Source: Salifodinibacter halophilus
GTDB lineage: Bacteria; Pseudomonadota; Gammaproteobacteria; Nevskiales; Salinisphaeraceae
DNA length: 64,000 bases
Reading direction: 5' to 3'
NCBI GenBank assembly: GCA_012999515.1
Contig: JABEEB010000001.1
Coordinates: forward strand, 2,108,001 to 2,172,000
Each line of letters starts with the position of its first letter. Within the stretch, counting starts at the first letter, position 1. Made by a program: the position numbers and the translations under genes. This document shows positions 1-9,379 of this stretch, piece after piece. The notes beneath the pieces are model-generated. The model was not told the DNA's origin and searched no databases. It worked only from the letters and a program-made list of their open reading frames with translations.

Positions 1-77
1 CGCGCACCTTTTTGCCTATGGACCCGGCGTATTTGAATATTTGTCAGTGTGATTATAAGCAACTCGATGCCGGCCCA

Positions 78-1547
78 TCAGTGCCGCCAGAAAGTTGGTG
101 TAAAAATCACGAGTAGCGTGAAAATCTGGAGGCGTCCGAGCAGCATCGCCACGCATAGCACCCATTTGGCTAAAGCCGGGAGTGAGGTCATGGTGCTGGA
201 AATATCACCGAGACCGGGGCCAAGGTTGTTCAGTGTTGCCGCGACGGCTGAAAACGCCGTGACCGGATCTAGATTGAAGCCGAGTAAAATCAGAAACAGC
301 ACCACGTAAACGGTGATGTAGACCGAGAAAAATCCCCACACAGCGTGGACCACGCGGTTGGCCACGACTTGTTCGCCCATCTTGACCGGAAACATGGCGC
401 TCGGATGGACGAGCCGGCGTATTTCTCGAAGGCCCTGTTTGGCCAGCAGGACAACACGGACGACCTTCATGCCACCCGTGGTCGATCCCGCGCAGCCGCC
501 GACGAAGCTGCCGAGAATCAAAAACATCGGCAAAAAGCTGGGCCAGACGCTGTAATCGGTGGTGGTAAACCCGGTCGTGGTGCCGATCGAGACGACTTGA
601 AACAGGGCGCGGATGATCGCCGTGCCTGGATCGGTATAAGTGCCGTGGGCGAGCAAAACCACGGTGGCCAAAGCGGTGGCACCCGCGGCCATGATCCAGA
701 GCATGCGCGTTTCGAAGTCGCGCCAGTAGTCGAGTGGGTTGGCGCTGCGCCAGATCGCGAAATGCATGCTGAAGCTAGTAGCGCCGAGTAGCATGGCGAC
801 AATCGAGATCAATTCCACCAGTGCGCTGTCGTGGTAGCCGATTGATTGGTCATGGTTGGCGAAACCACCGGTCGCGATCGCCGAAAACGCGTCCGAAATC
901 GCATCGAACGGGGACAAGCCGGCGAGCCAGAAAAGTAGCGCGGAGGCCGCCGTCAGCGAGACGTAGAGATACCAGAGCATCTTGGCCGTCTCGCGGATAC
1001 GCGGGGTGAGTTTCGAGGTTTTAACCGGGCCGAGCGTATCGGCTCGATAGAGTTGCATGCCACCCACACCCAACATTGGCAGCACGGCGATGGCCAGCAC
1101 GATGACACCCATGCCGCCCATCCAATGGAGTAGCACGCGCCAGAACAGGATGGCGTGTGGCATGTAGTCGAGCTCGGTCAGCACGGTCGCGCCGGTCGTC
1201 GTCAGGCCGGATACGGACTCGAACACGGCGTTGGTGATCGATATCTGCGGCGTTGTAACCAGAATGAATGGAAGAGCGCCAAACAGGCTGAGTACGAACC
1301 AGAAAAATACCACCACCAGGAAGCCGTCGCGGATTTTCAATTCGCGTCGAGCGTTGCGCGTTGGCCACCAAATGATGCAACCGGCGACCACTGTGATTGC
1401 GAAGCTGGCGACAAACGCTGGTATTTGGCCGTCGCCGTAGATCGCACCCACGATGGCCGGACCCAGCATGGCGGTCGAGAAGATCATCAGCAGGATGCCG
1501 ATGACTCGCTGGACACCGGCAAAGGCGTAGTCGAATTGCAGGCGCAT
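78..1547 (-). CDS. trkH: Trk-type potassium transporter membrane subunit (TrkH/TrkI family)
   Basis: Potassium-translocating subunit of the Trk system in the inner membrane; it works with the NAD-binding gate protein TrkA encoded just upstream. The 489-residue length and many hydrophobic segments fit TrkH. Four pore-loop motifs are visible: SGLTTTGAT near residues 113-121, IATGGFANHD, IGTTTGFT and NNLGPG, each with the filter glycine. A further GGCAGSTTGG loop typical of TrkH lies in the second half. A TTG directly precedes the ATG at 1547; the ATG is preferred. It follows trkA by about 87 bases on the same strand, so the two are probably one operon. In halophiles Trk uptake is part of the first response to osmotic upshift. 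Which of the TrkH and TrkI subtypes it is cannot be decided here. Confidence 0.93.
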   Translation of the reverse strand: MRLQFDYAFAGVQRVIGILLMIFSTAMLGPAIVGAIYGDGQIPAFVASFAITVVAGCIIWWPTRNARRELKIRDGFLVVVFFWFVLSLFGALPFILVTTPQISITNAVFESVSGLTTTGATVLTELDYMPHAILFWRVLLHWMGGMGVIVLAIAVLPMLGVGGMQLYRADTLGPVKTSKLTPRIRETAKMLWYLYVSLTAASALLFWLAGLSPFDAISDAFSAIATGGFANHDQSIGYHDSALVELISIVAMLLGATSFSMHFAIWRSANPLDYWRDFETRMLWIMAAGATALATVVLLAHGTYTDPGTAIIRALFQVVSIGTTTGFTTTDYSVWPSFLPMFLILGSFVGGCAGSTTGGMKVVRVVLLAKQGLREIRRLVHPSAMFPVKMGEQVVANRVVHAVWGFFSVYITVYVVLFLILLGFNLDPVTAFSAVAATLNNLGPGLGDISSTMTSLPALAKWVLCVAMLLGRLQIFTLLVIFTPTFWRH

Positions 1548-1634
1548 CAAGGTTTAGGGCCGGCTGAATGCTCGTCCGCCGCAGCTGGTGCTGATAGGTG
1601 GCTGCAAGCTGGTTTGAAAATGGATTGGCGCCCG

Positions 1635-3014
1635 TCAGACATGCCGTGCGCCCACCTGGAACAGACGTTCGACGCCCGGTGTGGCTTGTTTGTCAGCGAT
1701 GAAAACGATGACGTGGTCGCCTGCGCCGAGCACCGTGTCGTCGGCGGTGAGAAGCTTGCTGCGGCCGCGTATGACACCGCCAAATGTGGCCCCCTTGGGT
1801 AGTTGAATATCGCCGATCCGGCGATCAACGACGCGAGAGCTGTCTTGCTCACCGTGCACGACCAGTTCCATGACTTCGGCGGCACCCCGGCGCAGGGCGT
1901 GAACGCGAACCACGTCGCCTCGGCGCACGTGGGCGAGTAGCGCGCTGATTGTCGATTGTTTCGGCGAGATCGCGATGTCGATCTGGTTGCCTGAGGATTG
2001 CACCAGGTCGACGTAGGCCAATCGATTGATCAGCGACATCACCTTGCGTGCGCCCAGGCGTTTGGCCAGCATCGCCGACAGGATGTTGGCCTCGTCGTCG
2101 TTGGTGATCGCACAGAAAACGTCGACGTGGTCGATGTTCTCCTCGCGCAGCAACGATTCGTTGGCCGCGTCGCCCTGGAGGGTGATGGCGTTGTCGAGAT
2201 TGTATGAGAGCTTGCGCGCGCGGCGCGCGCTCGACTCGATGACCTTGACCTGACAGGTACGTTCCAGCGCCTTGGCCAGACGTTCGCCGATATGGCCGCC
2301 GCCGGCCAGCATCACGTGCTTGATCCGCCGATCAGCATGACGCAGTTCACTGATCACCCGCCGCACATTGGCACGCGCTGCGACGAAGTAAATCTCGTCG
2401 TCGGTCTCGATTATGGTGTCGTCTGTTAACTCGATGGGGCGGTCGCGTCGATAGATGGCCGTCACGCGGAGATTGACGTTGGGAAGCCGTTTCTTGAGCT
2501 GCGACAGGGGTTCGCCGACGAGTGCACCACCGTAATAGGCTTGTACGCCCGCGACCTGGATATTGTCTTGGGCAAAATCCACGACCTGAAGCGCTCCGGG
2601 GAACTGGATCAACCGCTTGATGTAATCGGTGACCAGTTGCTCCGGACTGATGGTCATGTCGATTGGAATGGCTTCCTGGTGGAAAAGCTGTGGCTCCGCC
2701 AGGTATTCCGAGGAGCGGATGCGCGCGACCTTGGTCGGCGTGTGGAACAAGGTGTAGGCGATTTGACACGCCACCATGTTGACTTCGTCGGATTGGGTGA
2801 CGGCAATGATCAGGTCAGCGTCGTCGGCACCGGCTTGACGCAGAATGGCTGGATGACTGGCATAGCCGGTGACTGCGCGCACGTCGAGACGATCCTGCAG
2901 CGGGCGCAGCAGGACCTCATTCGTGTCGACGATCGTAACGTCGTGATTTTCCTCGGCGAGATTCTCGGCAAGTGTCGCGCCAACCTCGCCGGCGCCTAGA
3001 ATAATTGTTTTCAT
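1635..3014 (-). CDS. trkA: Trk potassium uptake regulatory subunit TrkA
   Basis: Peripheral cytoplasmic subunit that binds NAD(H) and gates the TrkH channel. At 459 residues it has the full doubled RCK layout: a Rossmann glycine motif GAGEVG at residues 7-12, a TrkA-C region, then a second Rossmann half starting HVMLAGGGHIG and a second TrkA-C domain. An upstream in-frame start exists at 3050, but the family begins MKTIILGAG, so the ATG at 3014 is chosen. The stretch 3015-3164 separates it from divergently transcribed hisI and must hold both promoters; no clear boxes were recognised there. Confidence 0.95.
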   Translation of the reverse strand: MKTIILGAGEVGATLAENLAEENHDVTIVDTNEVLLRPLQDRLDVRAVTGYASHPAILRQAGADDADLIIAVTQSDEVNMVACQIAYTLFHTPTKVARIRSSEYLAEPQLFHQEAIPIDMTISPEQLVTDYIKRLIQFPGALQVVDFAQDNIQVAGVQAYYGGALVGEPLSQLKKRLPNVNLRVTAIYRRDRPIELTDDTIIETDDEIYFVAARANVRRVISELRHADRRIKHVMLAGGGHIGERLAKALERTCQVKVIESSARRARKLSYNLDNAITLQGDAANESLLREENIDHVDVFCAITNDDEANILSAMLAKRLGARKVMSLINRLAYVDLVQSSGNQIDIAISPKQSTISALLAHVRRGDVVRVHALRRGAAEVMELVVHGEQDSSRVVDRRIGDIQLPKGATFGGVIRGRSKLLTADDTVLGAGDHVIVFIADKQATPGVERLFQVGARHV

Positions 3015-3164
3015 GGCGCGAACCGTAGTCGCTGGTGCGTCAATGCGCAACTAATGGCTTTGATCCGGCTAAACCCACCGGGTTCCAAAACCGACTGAGA
3101 TTGCCGAATCGGTCTGCAGGCGTTCCAATAGCGGTACGCTTAAAAAGATAACGACCAAATCACG

Positions 3165-3575
3165 ATGGCCGAAACCGACGAAAACGAAAATGCGTGGCTG
3201 GAGAGTGTTGCGTGGTCCGACGATGGATTGGTGCCGACGGTTACACAGTCGGCTGCCACCGGACGCGTTCTCATGCTTGCTTATATGGACCGCGAGGCGC
3301 TCGCCGCGACCCGGGACAGCGGCTTTGCTACTTACTATTCGCGATCCAAGGGGCGGCTCTGGGTCAAGGGCGAATCATCCGGTGCGACCCAGCAGGTGCG
3401 CAGTATCCATCTGGATTGCGACGGCGATACCATCCTGTTGATGGTCGACCAACGTGGCGGTGTGGCCTGTCATACAGGACGCCAATCCTGCTTCTATCGG
3501 GCGTATGATGAAGGTGAGTGGCGTGAGACTGATACTGTCCAGGTCGCGCCCGAAACGTTATACAAAAGCCCATGA
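3165..3575 (+). CDS. hisI: Phosphoribosyl-AMP cyclohydrolase
   Basis: Third step of histidine biosynthesis: opens the purine ring of phosphoribosyl-AMP in the cytoplasm. The 136-residue protein carries the diagnostic metal-binding stretch with the DCDGDT motif and the [10 protein letters not shown] motif, which supply the zinc and magnesium ligands. This is the monofunctional form; the next step is encoded by the separate hisE, which begins four bases before the hisI stop (ATGA overlap), indicating translational coupling. The hisI-hisE-tatABC order is common in proteobacteria, although histidine synthesis and Tat export have no known functional link. Confidence 0.95.
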   Translation: MAETDENENAWLESVAWSDDGLVPTVTQSAATGRVLMLAYMDREALAATRDSGFATYYSRSKGRLWVKGESSGATQQVRSIHLDCDGDTILLMVDQRGGVACHTGRQSCFYRAYDEGEWRETDTVQVAPETLYKSP

Positions 3576-3895
3576 CGACTACCGACACGCTGGAACAACT
3601 TGACGCCATTCTGGCCAGCCGCCGCGAGGCGGACAGTGGATCGAGCTATACGGCCAATCTATTCGCCGGCGGTGCGTCCGATATAGTCGCCAAGATCGAG
3701 GAAGAAACTGGCGAAGTCGCCGAAGCCGCACAGCTGGACGACGATGGTCACCTAGCTCGGGAGGTGGCAGACTTATGGTTTCACTGCATGGTGCTTTTGC
3801 AATCACGCGGTCTCGACAGCCAGGCTGTTCTGGCCGTGCTGGCCGAGCGACTGGGTATGTCCGGCCTGGACGAAAAAGCGGCTCGAACGAACTAG
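3572..3895 (+). CDS. hisE: Phosphoribosyl-ATP pyrophosphatase
   Basis: Second step of histidine biosynthesis: hydrolyses phosphoribosyl-ATP to phosphoribosyl-AMP. The 107-residue all-alpha protein has the MazG-like metal motif [13 protein letters not shown] and the later [13 protein letters not shown] helix with acidic ligands, as expected of HisE. The start overlaps the hisI stop. It is followed 39 bases later by tatA, so the five genes hisI-hisE-tatA-tatB-tatC may share one transcript. Confidence 0.93.
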   Translation: MTTTDTLEQLDAILASRREADSGSSYTANLFAGGASDIVAKIEEETGEVAEAAQLDDDGHLAREVADLWFHCMVLLQSRGLDSQAVLAVLAERLGMSGLDEKAARTN

Positions 3896-3934
3896 CGCGG
3901 GAACCGACAATCAAAGTCGGTAGACGAGGTTATT

Positions 3935-4240
3935 ATGGGACTTGGCGGTATCAGCCCTTGGCAACTACTTATCTTGCTGGCCATCGTGCTGGCGATCTTC
4001 GGGACGAAGAAACTCCGCAACATCGGCGGTGACCTCGGCTCGGCAATGCGCGATTTTCGCGGCGCGATGCGCGATAGCGACAGCGACGAACAAGACAACA
4101 ACCCATCCGAAGACGACGATGATCAGCGGGTCGTTAACCATCAGGCAAGTGAGAACGCTGATGCGGGTGCGCAAACGCGTAATACGAGCGAATCGAAAAC
4201 TGGGCAGACGACTGAAGAGTCGGGCCAGAACAAAAGCTAG
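3935..4240 (+). CDS. tatA: Sec-independent translocase protein TatA
   Basis: Pore-forming subunit of the twin-arginine export system for folded proteins in the inner membrane. The 101-residue protein has one N-terminal membrane helix, the hinge FGTKKL at residues 22-27 and an amphipathic helix (roughly 28-47). The remaining half is an unstructured tail very rich in Asp, Glu, Asn and Gln, longer and more acidic than a minimal TatA, which fits a salt-adapted proteome. First gene of tatABC; 14 bases separate it from tatB. Confidence 0.93.
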   Translation: MGLGGISPWQLLILLAIVLAIFGTKKLRNIGGDLGSAMRDFRGAMRDSDSDEQDNNPSEDDDDQRVVNHQASENADAGAQTRNTSESKTGQTTEESGQNKS

Positions 4241-4254
4241 CCTAGTCGCCAGCG

Positions 4255-4845
4255 ATGTTCGACTTCGGTTTCTGGGAACTATCGCTGATCGGCGTTCTCG
4301 CGCTCGTTATCCTTGGCCCGGAACGACTGCCGGTGGTGGCGCGCACGCTGGGTGGCTGGGTGCGCCGTGGCCGACGTTTCGTCAGAAACTTCGGTGAAGA
4401 GATAAGCGGCGACACAAGCGTTACCGAACTGCGTCAAGAAGTCCGGCGGATGCGTAGCGAAATCGAAGGCGAGACCCGCCATGCGATGGATGAAATCGAT
4501 CGCATGGGTCGGGGCGACGACCTAAATGGCAGCCAGGCTTCAACCCAGATAAACGATTCCAGCGAGTCTGAACAGCCCCCTTCGGCTTACGAATTCGGCC
4601 TCGACGACGTTGATAGCGCGCCCGGCACGGATGGCGACGCCCAATCCGCCACGACAGCAGACGCGTCCCGGAACCATGAGTCGGTCGACGAATCAGTGCT
4701 CACGCACCACGAAAGCGAAGACGCGGAAGCCCTGTATGCTCGGGCACGGCAGCACTACTTCCAATCCGACGCCGATTCGGCCGGGGATGAACCGGACGAC
4801 CAGTTCGCGACCGCGGATGACATAAGGCACGCGGACCGCGAATGA
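4255..4845 (+). CDS. tatB: Sec-independent translocase protein TatB
   Basis: Receptor subunit that forms the twin-arginine signal-binding complex with TatC. It begins with the typical MFDFGFWEL segment, a single membrane helix and the GPERLP hinge, followed by an amphipathic helix and coiled part (to about residue 85). The C-terminal 110 residues are low-complexity and strongly acidic. At 196 residues it is longer than the Escherichia coli protein of about 170; the increase is in the acidic tail. It overlaps tatC by four bases, so the two are translationally coupled. Confidence 0.93.
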   Translation: MFDFGFWELSLIGVLALVILGPERLPVVARTLGGWVRRGRRFVRNFGEEISGDTSVTELRQEVRRMRSEIEGETRHAMDEIDRMGRGDDLNGSQASTQINDSSESEQPPSAYEFGLDDVDSAPGTDGDAQSATTADASRNHESVDESVLTHHESEDAEALYARARQHYFQSDADSAGDEPDDQFATADDIRHADRE

Positions 4846-5603
4846 GCGAAGAAGAAGACGATCAGCCCCTGAAGCAGGAACCGCTGATCAATCATCTCCT
4901 CGAGCTTCGCACCCGGTTGCTCAAGATACTGATCGGCGTCGTGCTGGTTTTTACGCCGTGCGCTTATTTCGCGCGTGATCTGTTTTCTTATCTGTCGGGC
5001 CCACTGCTGGCCGCCATGCCGGCTAAGAACAGCCTTATTGCCACCGGCGTGGCCGCGCCGTTTTTGGCGCCGTTCAAGTTGGCAATGCTGGTCGCGGTCG
5101 CGATTTCGTTGCCCTGGACGCTGTTTCAAATCTGGATGTTTACGGCCCCCGCGCTCTATAAGCGCGAACGTAAGCTGATCATTCCGTTATTGGCCTCCAG
5201 TACCTTCTTGTTTTTCGCGGGTATGGCGTTTGCTTACTACGTCATCTTCCCGATCATTTTCAGGTTTTTTATATCGGTGGCGCCGGCCGGTGTGCAGGTA
5301 ACCACCGACATCTCGGCTTATCTCGACTTCGTGCTAAAGCTTTTTATGGCTTTTGGCGCCGCGTTTGAAATGCCGGTCGCCATCTTTCTAATCGTCTGGA
5401 CGGGGTTTGTGTCGACCGCGCAGCTTGGCCGCTACAGGCCGTACGTCATCATTGCGGCGTTCGCCTTCGGGATGCTGTTGACGCCACCGGACATCATTTC
5501 GCAGACGTGCTTGGCGGTGCCGCTCTATCTGCTTTATGAGGTCGGCATCCTGGCCGCCCGGCTGCTCCTGCCGGATACCAGCGACGACGCCGACGCGGGT
5601 TAA
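4842..5603 (+). CDS. tatC: Sec-independent translocase protein TatC
   Basis: Polytopic inner-membrane core of the Tat receptor. The 253-residue protein has six hydrophobic segments and the family motifs: HLLELRTRLLK in the cytoplasmic N-terminus, the TAPALYKRERK loop and the conserved LTPPDIISQ stretch near the end. It overlaps tatB (ATGA). It is the last gene of the plus-strand run; about 120 bases without a recognisable gene follow before the convergent PhoH-like gene. No clear intrinsic terminator was seen in that gap. Confidence 0.95.
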   Translation: MSEEEDDQPLKQEPLINHLLELRTRLLKILIGVVLVFTPCAYFARDLFSYLSGPLLAAMPAKNSLIATGVAAPFLAPFKLAMLVAVAISLPWTLFQIWMFTAPALYKRERKLIIPLLASSTFLFFAGMAFAYYVIFPIIFRFFISVAPAGVQVTTDISAYLDFVLKLFMAFGAAFEMPVAIFLIVWTGFVSTAQLGRYRPYVIIAAFAFGMLLTPPDIISQTCLAVPLYLLYEVGILAARLLLPDTSDDADAG

Positions 5604-5722
5604 GCAGTCAGCTCATGGTAATGCGCGGCCACCGGTGATCAGCGCAGGCTGACGGGTAATTTCAGCGATGCTGAACGGCGTGTCGCTTGGCGTGTGTCGT
5701 TCGGTGTGGCGCGAACTGGCGG

Positions 5723-7165
5723 CTAGAGTTGACTCGAGGCGTAGTCGGCCAAGCGCGACCGTTCGCCCCGGGCGAGGGTGACATGGCCGGCGTGGGGCCA
5801 GTTGCGGAACCGGTCGACGACGTAGGTGAGCCCGGAGCTGGTTGCGGTGAGATAGGGGGTGTCGATCTGGGCGAGGTTGCCAAGACATACGAATTTGGTG
5901 CCCGGCCCAGCTCGGGTGATCAAGGTCTTCATTTGTTTCGGCGTTAAATTCTGGGCTTCGTCGAGGATGACAAAGCGCTCGAAGAACGTGCGTCCGCGCA
6001 TAAAGTTGACCGAGCGGATCTTGATCCGGTTCGAAAGCAGCTCCTGAGTCGCGGCGCGCTCCCAGCCGCTGGATTCCTCGCGACCGGTCAGCACTTCAAG
6101 ATTGTCCATGAGTGCGCCCATCCAGGGCGTCATCTTCTCTTCTTCGGTTCCGGGTAGAAAGCCGATATCGTCACCCACGGGTACGGTCACACGGGTCATG
6201 ATGATTTCGCTGTAGCGGTCCGCGTCCAAGACCTGGGCCAGAGCTGCGGCCAGGGTGATCAGCGTCTTACCGGTGCCGGCCGAGCCCAGCAATGTCACGA
6301 AATCGATTTCCGGATCCATCAGCAGATTGAATGCGAAATTCTGCTCGCGGTTGCGCGCATGCATGCCCCAGACCGCGCGTTTGCCCGGGCGATAGTCGTC
6401 GGCGAGTTCGAGTGTCGCGGCGCCGTCGCCGATCTCGCGGGTGATCAACTCCGGATCGTTGGGGCGCTCGAAATGCAGCAGTTCGTTGAGGTGCCAGTCG
6501 GACAGATCGTCGGATTCGATGCGATACCAGGTGCCGGTTGCGTCCTGCCACGACGATAGATCGTCGGCGTGCATGTCCCAGAAGTTATCCGGCAGCCGGG
6601 TATAGCCGGTATACAGCAGGTCGAGGTCTTCCAAGACCTTGTCGTTGGCGTAGTCCTCGGCTGCAACCCCGACCACCGCGGCTTTGATCCGCAGGTTAAT
6701 ATCCTTCGAGATCAACACCACGTCGGTCTCGACCGCGGCCTGTTGCAGCGCTAGTGCGCTTAGCAGGATCGAATTGTCCGGTTTGTTGCCGGGCAAAAGC
6801 GTCGGCAGCGCCGTTTCTGGTGAGCGGGTTTCGAAGCGTATTCGGCCGCTGGCATGTGGCGTCGTATCGCCGTTGATGACCGGGTTGATGGCGTTTAGCG
6901 CGAGGCCTTGTTCGATCGACGCCGTATTGGTGGCCGCCATTAAGTCGTCGAGGAAGCGGTTGACCTGGCGGACGTTGCGCGCGACTTCGGAGACCCCTTT
7001 TTTGCCGCCGTCGAGCTCCTCGAGCACGACCATGGGGATGAAGAGATCGTGTTCTTCGAACCGAAACAAGGCACTCGGATCGTGCATCAGGACATTGGTG
7101 TCCAGCACGTATGTCTTGTGGTTCGTGCGGGTGCTGCGGACGGGGGCGTTGGGTGTCACTGCCAA
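5723..7165 (-). CDS. PIN domain-PhoH ATPase fusion protein (YlaK/PhoH2 type)
   Basis: The N-terminal part (about residues 15-150) is a PIN-fold RNase-like domain starting TYVLDTNVLMHDP with acidic metal-ligand positions. The C-terminal part (about 240-480) is a PhoH P-loop ATPase with Walker A GSAGTGKT, Walker B VILDEAQN and the LGNLAQID motif. The PIN-PhoH combination is called PhoH2 in the literature, where RNA helicase and RNase activities have been reported for some members; the cellular role here is inferred. A TTG (7165) or GTG (7159) start is used, one base after the bcp stop, so it is probably translated with bcp in a gcvR-bcp-phoH operon. Confidence 0.88.
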   Translation of the reverse strand: MAVTPNAPVRSTRTNHKTYVLDTNVLMHDPSALFRFEEHDLFIPMVVLEELDGGKKGVSEVARNVRQVNRFLDDLMAATNTASIEQGLALNAINPVINGDTTPHASGRIRFETRSPETALPTLLPGNKPDNSILLSALALQQAAVETDVVLISKDINLRIKAAVVGVAAEDYANDKVLEDLDLLYTGYTRLPDNFWDMHADDLSSWQDATGTWYRIESDDLSDWHLNELLHFERPNDPELITREIGDGAATLELADDYRPGKRAVWGMHARNREQNFAFNLLMDPEIDFVTLLGSAGTGKTLITLAAALAQVLDADRYSEIIMTRVTVPVGDDIGFLPGTEEEKMTPWMGALMDNLEVLTGREESSGWERAATQELLSNRIKIRSVNFMRGRTFFERFVILDEAQNLTPKQMKTLITRAGPGTKFVCLGNLAQIDTPYLTATSSGLTYVVDRFRNWPHAGHVTLARGERSRLADYASSQL

Positions 7166-7166
7166 A

Positions 7167-7655
7167 TTAATCGGTTGCTGTGCACTCGGTGTTCAAGTTG
7201 TGCACGGCGCTCAGTACGGCGTCGGCGTGGTCGGGAACTTTGACATCCCGCCACATCCGGCGAAGGACGCCGTCGGGGCCGATGATAAACGTCGAACGCT
7301 CGATGCCGATGTGTTGCCGGCCGTAGAGTTTTTTCTCTTTCAGGACGTCGTAATCCTGGCACATGGTTTCGTCGGCGTCGCTGATTAGCGCGAACGGAAA
7401 TTCGTGTTTGGCCCGAAAGTTTTCGTGCTTGCGAACCGAGTCGCGCGAGACGCCGACGATCTCAGCGCCTTCCGCCTGAAACTTCGGGTAGAGATCGCGA
7501 AATGCTTCGCCTTCCTGCGTGCAGCCCGGCGTATTATCGCGCGGGTAGAAGTACAGCACGAGATATTGTCCAGCGAAATCGGCGAGCGCGAGCGTTTGAT
7601 TATCGGTCGCGGGCGCGGAGAAATCCGGCGCGGGCCGGTCGAGTTCGATTGCCAT
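7167..7655 (-). CDS. bcp: Peroxiredoxin, Bcp/PrxQ family
   Basis: Thiol peroxidase that reduces hydrogen peroxide and organic hydroperoxides using thioredoxin. The 162-residue protein has the thioredoxin-like fold and the active-site stretch PRDNTPGCTQEGEAFRD with the peroxidatic Cys45. The resolving cysteine that many Bcp proteins carry five residues later (Cys50 in Escherichia coli) is Glu here; other cysteines are in DETMCQDY and near the C-terminus. It sits between gcvR and the PhoH-like gene on the same strand; gcvR-bcp adjacency is conserved in gammaproteobacteria. Confidence 0.93.
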   Translation of the reverse strand: MAIELDRPAPDFSAPATDNQTLALADFAGQYLVLYFYPRDNTPGCTQEGEAFRDLYPKFQAEGAEIVGVSRDSVRKHENFRAKHEFPFALISDADETMCQDYDVLKEKKLYGRQHIGIERSTFIIGPDGVLRRMWRDVKVPDHADAVLSAVHNLNTECTATD

Positions 7656-7693
7656 GGAACGCCTCGACTACTGTGGTTGCGGTATCTGGATGG

Positions 7694-8233
7694 TCAGTGC
7701 TTGATGGGATCGAGCACGCCGTCGGCAAATAGTTCGTCGCAAAGATCCATGAACGCGTCACGCAGGCTTTGCGGGTGTTGAATGGTCGGTACTTCGAGCG
7801 TGAAATGCAGACTGCACATAGCCGCTCCGGTAAGTGACGAGCGGTAGGTTTGGGCTGTCAATTCCGTGGTTCGCACGCCGTAGTCATTGAAAAAACGCGA
7901 CAACGACACTAGCAGGTTGTCCTGATCGGGCGCGACAATATCTGCCGCGTACGGCCGGCAGTCGGTGGTGCTCGGTCGCCGGGCTGCTGTATTTGACTGA
8001 ATGGCAAGCCCGAGTGAATCGCCCAGCCCCGGCAGCGCTGACTCCATTTTGGCGATCTCGCTCCAGTTGCCAACCGCAAGGATCGTGACCACGGTCTGGT
8101 CGCCGACTGGCATGATGCGGAAATCGTCGATCGCGCAGCCGCGTTGACTGATGGCAGTGAGTAGTTCGGTCAGCAGCGTTTCCCGGGCGGGGCCCATTGC
8201 AACGATCGACAGATATTTTTTGGTGTCGGCCAT
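7694..8233 (-). CDS. gcvR: GcvR-like ACT-domain regulator
   Basis: A 179-residue protein with two ACT domains (about residues 7-85 and 95-175), matching the glycine cleavage system transcriptional repressor GcvR. In Escherichia coli GcvR binds glycine and antagonises the activator GcvA. The family call rests on the start KYLSIVAMGPARETLLTELLTAI, the doubled ACT layout and the position divergent from dapA and upstream of bcp, as in Escherichia coli. Neither gcvA nor the gcv operon lies in the window, so the target is inferred. Confidence 0.85.
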   Translation of the reverse strand: MADTKKYLSIVAMGPARETLLTELLTAISQRGCAIDDFRIMPVGDQTVVTILAVGNWSEIAKMESALPGLGDSLGLAIQSNTAARRPSTTDCRPYAADIVAPDQDNLLVSLSRFFNDYGVRTTELTAQTYRSSLTGAAMCSLHFTLEVPTIQHPQSLRDAFMDLCDELFADGVLDPIKH

Positions 8234-8299
8234 AAAAGGTTGGGGGTCGGCGAACGCCGGATCGACGCAGATGTTATTACAACCCTGTAAGGATACGGT

Positions 8300-8305
8300 T
8301 ACAAT
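8300..8305 (+). promoter_or_regulatory. Candidate -10 box for dapA
   Basis: TACAAT preceded by GGT, in the 160-base gcvR-dapA divergent gap, 90 bases before the dapA start. A poor -35 candidate (TTACAA, 8277-8282) lies 17 bases upstream. The same GGTTACAAT string occurs ahead of tRNA-Ser, which supports it as a promoter element. Confidence 0.35.
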
Positions 8306-8394
8306 CTGGAACTGAACAAGTTGTCGGGCTGGCGTGAGTGCGCCGCATATCTACAGTCCGGCTACGATACAGCACAACTAATGAGGGCGAGGAC

Positions 8395-9300
8395 TTGGTA
8401 GCGAATGATTCGGGCCTTGGCGGCAGTATGGTGGCGCTGGTCACGCCGATGCACGCTGACGGCAGCGTCGACTGGAATGCGCTCGAGCGCTTAATCAACT
8501 GGCACATCGAGTCCGGCACCGACGGTATCGTCTCGGTTGGAACGACCGGCGAGTCCGCCACGCTTGGCTTCAACGAACACGATGAGTTGATCGGGCGGAC
8601 CGTGGAAATCGTTGACAATCGCGTGCCGGTGATCGCCGGTACTGGTGGCAATGCCACCGATGAGGCTATTCGTTTGACGCGCCAAGCCAAGCGAGTTGGA
8701 GCCGATGCGTGTCTGCTGGTTACGCCGTACTACAATAAGCCAACCCAGGAAGGCTTGTATCGGCATTTTCACACCATCGCCATGGCCGTGGACATCCCGC
8801 AGGTGTTGTATAACGTTCCGAGTCGCACCGGGGTCGATATGCTGCCCGAGACCGTGGCGCGCTTGGCCGAAATCGATAACGTGGTGGCATTGAAGGAAGC
8901 CAAGGGCTCGCTCGACCGCATCCACGAGTTGATTAAAACCCTGGGCGAAGATGTTGCAATCTTCTCGGGCGATGACGGCACCGCCATGGAAACCATGCTG
9001 GTCGGCGGTAAGGGCAATATATCGGTGACAGCCAATGTCGCGCCCCAGAAAATGCATGAAATGTGTCAAGCCGCCGTGGCTGGTGAACGCGAGCGCGCCG
9101 AAGCACTCGACGCCGAGCTGGCGAAATTGAACAGTGCTCTGTTTCTGGAGCCCAACCCCGTAGCTGTGAAATGGGCACTGGCAGAACTCGGCTATATGGA
9201 GCCGGGCATTCGTCTGCCGATGACACCGCTGGCCGAACATTTTCACGATACGGTGCGCGACGCGCTCGCCGACTTCGGGTTAAGCCCGGCCGGTGCCTGA
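8395..9300 (+). CDS. dapA: 4-hydroxy-tetrahydrodipicolinate synthase
   Basis: Condenses pyruvate with aspartate semialdehyde, the committed step of lysine and diaminopimelate synthesis. The TIM-barrel protein has the SVGTTGESATL motif, the catalytic tyrosine in VLYNVPSRTG and the Schiff-base lysine in VALKEAKGS. The open frame extends upstream to 8338, but a TTG at 8395 follows a GAGGGCGAGG ribosome-binding stretch; an ATG at 8428 (MVALVTPM) is the next alternative. The TTG gives 301 residues. dapB, the next pathway enzyme, is at 30850 in this window. Confidence 0.94.
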   Translation: MVANDSGLGGSMVALVTPMHADGSVDWNALERLINWHIESGTDGIVSVGTTGESATLGFNEHDELIGRTVEIVDNRVPVIAGTGGNATDEAIRLTRQAKRVGADACLLVTPYYNKPTQEGLYRHFHTIAMAVDIPQVLYNVPSRTGVDMLPETVARLAEIDNVVALKEAKGSLDRIHELIKTLGEDVAIFSGDDGTAMETMLVGGKGNISVTANVAPQKMHEMCQAAVAGERERAEALDAELAKLNSALFLEPNPVAVKWALAELGYMEPGIRLPMTPLAEHFHDTVRDALADFGLSPAGA

Positions 9301-9379
9301 GCATACATACGTAGCGGAACCGATCCCGGCGACCTCAAGGAATCCAAACGGCAACCGAATCGGTGCCAAAGCGACGACT

